Assembly: GCA_039934375.1 (NCBI GenBank)
Contig: JBDTMH010000097.1
Location: forward strand, 1-15,308
Length of the DNA: 15,308 nt
Origin: CAISIP01 sp039934375
GTDB taxonomy: Bacteria > Pseudomonadota > Gammaproteobacteria > Burkholderiales > Burkholderiaceae_C
Direction of reading: 5' to 3'
Part shown: positions 13,051-15,308 of the stretch, piece by piece
Position numbering within the stretch: position 1 is the stretch's first letter
How the letters are laid out: each line of letters begins with the position of its first letter
Position numbers and translations under genes: made by a program
The notes under the pieces: generated by a model
Databases searched by the model: none
What the model was told of the DNA's origin: nothing
The model's input: only the letters and a program-made list of their open reading frames with translations

Positions 13051-14952
13051 CTATGCGGCCAGCGGCTCGCGCATGGTTCCGGCACGCCACCAGCCCGCAT
13101 GAAAAATTGTCAGCCATTCGGACAGGCTGATCCATCGCCACAATGACCAGGAGTGATTGGCCGAACCGCTCTGGTGCTCGTCCCAAAGCATCGTCAACGC
13201 CTGCCGGTCATAACCGGGGATTTTGGCGAGACGATCATCCATCACCCGCTCTAGTCCCCAATTCTTCAGTTCATTGCGCAGCCAGAGGTCAAGCGGCGCG
13301 GCGTAGCCCACCTTGTCTGCACGCCAGCGAATTTTCGGCGGAATGGTGTTCCCCGCAGCTTCACGGAGCACCCATTTTTGCCAACCGTTGCGTACCAGGT
13401 ATTGATCGGGAAGACGAATACAGAAATCGACCAGGTCATAGTCGAGGTATGGAAGTCGCCCCTCACGGGAGAACGCCATGGCGTTGCGATCGGCATAACG
13501 CAGCAGCGTCGGCAGGCCATTGTAGAGAAGCGCCTCGGACATTGTTCTTCGAAGGCGATAGCCCGGCGACGCGGGTGCCACACCAACGGTGTATGGATAA
13601 CTGGAAACTGGCGGAACAGACTTTCGCAGGTTTGCAATTTCGTCCGTCGAATAAGCCACGGACGCGTTGAAGCGGCGCTGCGCACTTTGGTATTGCCCAC
13701 TTGCCACCTTCAAGCGGCGATTGAACTTTGCCGTCTCTCGCATCGCCAGTTCCGCCCGCCCCTGGTCGAGAAGATCGAGCTGTCGCGCGCGAAAATAGGA
13801 CTGATACCCGGCCAGCAGTTCGTCGGCACCCTGGCCATCCAAAAGCACAACGGTCTGGCCATTTCTTGCCAGCCGTGCCACGCACCATTGCAGATAAATG
13901 GATGCAGAAAGAAAGGGCTCTTCCTGATGCCAGTGCAACAAGGCGGACTCCTGTGCCAATCGCAGCGGATCCGGAACCACCGAGAAGGTGTTGGCGCCGG
14001 TATGGGACACGACAGCAGCGATTTCCTTATCTTCTGAAATCGTCGGGTCAGCCGGAAAGCAGGCGGAAAACGTGTTCTGCTTGAATGAGGCGACGCTGCG
14101 CTCACGTGCCAACATGCCGACGATGATCGAAGAATCGAGTCCGCCAGACAGGCTTGACCCAACCGGCACATCGGCTCTCAGGCGCATGCTCACGCTGCGC
14201 TGCAGCAAGTCGGCAAACTGTTCCACAGCCTGCCGCGGTTTGATTCCCTCATCAATGACCGTGTAGTCCGGCGTCCAGTAGCGCCAGCGGCGCTCTTCGG
14301 TACCGTCCAAGCGATACCACGCGGCGTGCGCCGGTGGCAGGCGCTCAATGCCTTCGAAAAAGGTAGCTTCGCCGTCTTCATACCATGCGCCGGCCGCAAA
14401 CTGCGCAAGCGCACTTTGATGAATGCTGCATGGCATCAACGGATGCGCCATGATGGCTTTCATTTCTGAAGCAAACACGACCGTGCCGAACTGCCCCTTG
14501 CCAATAAACAGGGGTTTCTCGCCAAAACGGTCTCGGGCCAGCAGCATGCGCTGCGTACGCTCATCCCACAACGCAAACGCAAACATGCCATTGAGCCGCA
14601 ACAGGGCTTTGTCACCCCAGATTCTCAATGCCTCCAACAGGACCTCGGTGTCACTGTGCGTTCTGAATCGAGCTCCCAGCGGCTCGAGTTCCTTGCGCAG
14701 TTCGATGTAGTTGTAGATCTCCCCATTGAACACGAGTCTCAAGCTGCCGTCGGTTGACACCATTGGCTGATCGGCTGCATGGGAGGTATCGATGATCGAC
14801 AAGCGGCGATGCGCAAGGCCCACCCGGTGGCTTGCGCTGATCCAGTTGGCGCCGTTGTCCGGTCCTCGATGGATGAGCCGATCACGCATGACCGATAGCA
14901 GGTCATCACGAATCGGTACTGCGGGCGAAAGAATGGCAACCAGTCCACACAT
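13051..14952 (-). CDS. asnB: Asparagine synthase-type glutamine amidotransferase (first copy)
   Basis: The 633-residue AsnB-family protein starts at ATG 14950-14952 directly before Cys2 (MCGLVAILSP), the glutaminase nucleophile. Further glutaminase motifs are LIHRGPDNG (26-34), FNGEIYNY (75-82) and HSDTEV (99-104). The synthetase domain shows VGSSLSGGLDSSIIVGMLA (264-282), the ATP pyrophosphatase loop, and LDGQGADELLAGY (371-383) in place of the usual GGQGGDE form. It also has FSREGRLPYLDYDLVDF and KVGYAAPLDLWLRNEL. It differs from the adjacent copy in many positions outside these motifs, so the two are not a recent duplication. The gene lies 21 bp after the partial upstream gene and 34 bp before the second copy, consistent with one operon. 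As with its neighbour, carbohydrate amidation is the inferred role; a genuine asparagine synthetase is possible but less likely in this setting. Confidence 0.92.
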   Translation of the reverse strand: MCGLVAILSPAVPIRDDLLSVMRDRLIHRGPDNGANWISASHRVGLAHRRLSIIDTSHAADQPMVSTDGSLRLVFNGEIYNYIELRKELEPLGARFRTHSDTEVLLEALRIWGDKALLRLNGMFAFALWDERTQRMLLARDRFGEKPLFIGKGQFGTVVFASEMKAIMAHPLMPCSIHQSALAQFAAGAWYEDGEATFFEGIERLPPAHAAWYRLDGTEERRWRYWTPDYTVIDEGIKPRQAVEQFADLLQRSVSMRLRADVPVGSSLSGGLDSSIIVGMLARERSVASFKQNTFSACFPADPTISEDKEIAAVVSHTGANTFSVVPDPLRLAQESALLHWHQEEPFLSASIYLQWCVARLARNGQTVVLLDGQGADELLAGYQSYFRARQLDLLDQGRAELAMRETAKFNRRLKVASGQYQSAQRRFNASVAYSTDEIANLRKSVPPVSSYPYTVGVAPASPGYRLRRTMSEALLYNGLPTLLRYADRNAMAFSREGRLPYLDYDLVDFCIRLPDQYLVRNGWQKWVLREAAGNTIPPKIRWRADKVGYAAPLDLWLRNELKNWGLERVMDDRLAKIPGYDRQALTMLWDEHQSGSANHSWSLWRWISLSEWLTIFHAGWWRAGTMREPLAA

Positions 14953-14973
14953 CGGGAAATCTTCCGTGAAAAT

Positions 14974-15308
14974 TCAGTTGCGGCCAAGCATGCGGGCCAC
15001 CCGTACGCGCAAGTCAAATGGCAGCATTCGCCAGCATCGCCTTGCCACACGATAGGGGACGGACCCGACCTGGACGCTTGCAACCCTCTGAACCAGCCCA
15101 ACGCGGGTCACCCATATCACCCGACTTTTCAATCCCTTTGGCAAGCGATGCCACACCCAGCGCAACAACCTATACCCACCACCCAAGCGGGGCGGAACCG
15201 GCCCAGTCAATGCTGCGGCGGTGCCTTGTGGCTCGATAGGCCTGGCACGGTCTGCTGAGAAGCGGCCCGACATTTCAGCCAGCGACATTGGCCGCCCCAG
15301 AGGATGAG
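14974..15308 (-). CDS. Unidentified protein, 3' end only
   Basis: The frame is open through the right edge of the window, so the 5' part of this gene is missing. About 111 C-terminal residues are seen, including LGRPMSLAEMSGRFSADRAR, then PPRLGGGYRLLRWVWHRLPK, and ending LPFDLRVRVARMLGRN. An internal ATG at 15286-15288 exists, but the frame continues upstream without a stop, and a 104-residue protein beginning there is less likely than a truncated longer one. The tail is rich in Arg, Leu and Trp, as in basic amphipathic C-termini that lie against membranes. I cannot assign a family. Its place 21 bp upstream of the first AsnB copy, on the same strand, puts it in the polysaccharide operon; a glycosyltransferase or modifying enzyme would fit. 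Confidence 0.6.
   Translation of the reverse strand, partial: HPLGRPMSLAEMSGRFSADRARPIEPQGTAAALTGPVPPRLGGGYRLLRWVWHRLPKGLKSRVIWVTRVGLVQRVASVQVGSVPYRVARRCWRMLPFDLRVRVARMLGRN

Noticed and set aside
13017..13100. 28-residue N-terminal extension of the second AsnB
   Set aside because: It would place residues before the catalytic Cys and overlap the upstream gene; the GTG at 13014-13016 has a good ribosome site.
13051..14952. Recent tandem duplication of AsnB
   Set aside because: The two proteins share motifs but differ widely elsewhere, including in the ATP-site signature, so they are old paralogues or separately acquired.
1..15308. tRNA, rRNA, CRISPR array, insertion sequence or toxin-antitoxin pair
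   Set aside because: Reading both strands I saw no cloverleaf-like element, spaced repeats, transposase motif or terminal inverted repeats; almost all sequence is explained by the genes listed.

Overview
The window looks like a fairly GC-rich proteobacterial chromosome, most likely gamma- or betaproteobacterial. The evidence is an argB–slmA pair: the nucleoid-occlusion factor SlmA is known from those classes, and the ArgB carries the N-terminal helix of the arginine-inhibited type. Coding density is high. No RNA gene, insertion sequence, CRISPR array or long empty stretch was seen; the longest gap between called genes is about 100 bp.

Layout. (1) Left edge, + strand: the 3' end of a UxaA-family dehydratase large subunit, followed with a 4-base overlap by its small SAF-domain subunit. 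(2) Converging on these from the right, - strand: slmA, then argB upstream of it. (3) From about 2.58 kb to the right edge, all on the - strand, is a surface-polysaccharide (O-antigen or exopolysaccharide type) biosynthesis cluster. In transcription order (right to left) it holds: an unidentified partial gene at the edge, two different AsnB-type glutamine amidotransferases, a 437-residue glycosyltransferase-like protein of uncertain family, two GT4 glycosyltransferases, an atypical SDR protein, a small PglC-type initiating sugar-phosphate transferase, an O-antigen ligase/polymerase-type membrane protein, and a FlaA1/WbpM-type nucleotide-sugar 4,6-dehydratase. Several junctions overlap by a few bases (4, 4, 10 and 8 nt), so translational coupling is likely. 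A TTGACA hexamer lies in the 74-bp gap in front of the initiating transferase, so the last three genes may have their own promoter.

How the genes may work together (inference). The dehydratase makes a UDP-4-keto-6-deoxy-HexNAc, which an SDR partner would normally reduce. The small transferase puts the first sugar phosphate on undecaprenyl phosphate. The two GT4 enzymes and the CgeB-like protein extend the repeat unit. The AsnB-like proteins probably amidate uronic-acid residues, as proposed for WbpS in Pseudomonas aeruginosa O-antigen clusters. The Wzy_C-family protein polymerises or ligates the product in the periplasm. No Wzx flippase, Wzz chain-length regulator or second Wzy_C protein is inside the window, so the locus continues to the right. 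The set dehydratase + SDR + small initiating transferase resembles loci that start O-antigen with QuiNAc-like sugars. However, the SDR here has lost the usual Tyr and Lys catalytic residues, which is the most unusual single observation. The second is the uncharacterised CgeB-like protein sitting in a lower-GC stretch beside two divergent amidotransferases.
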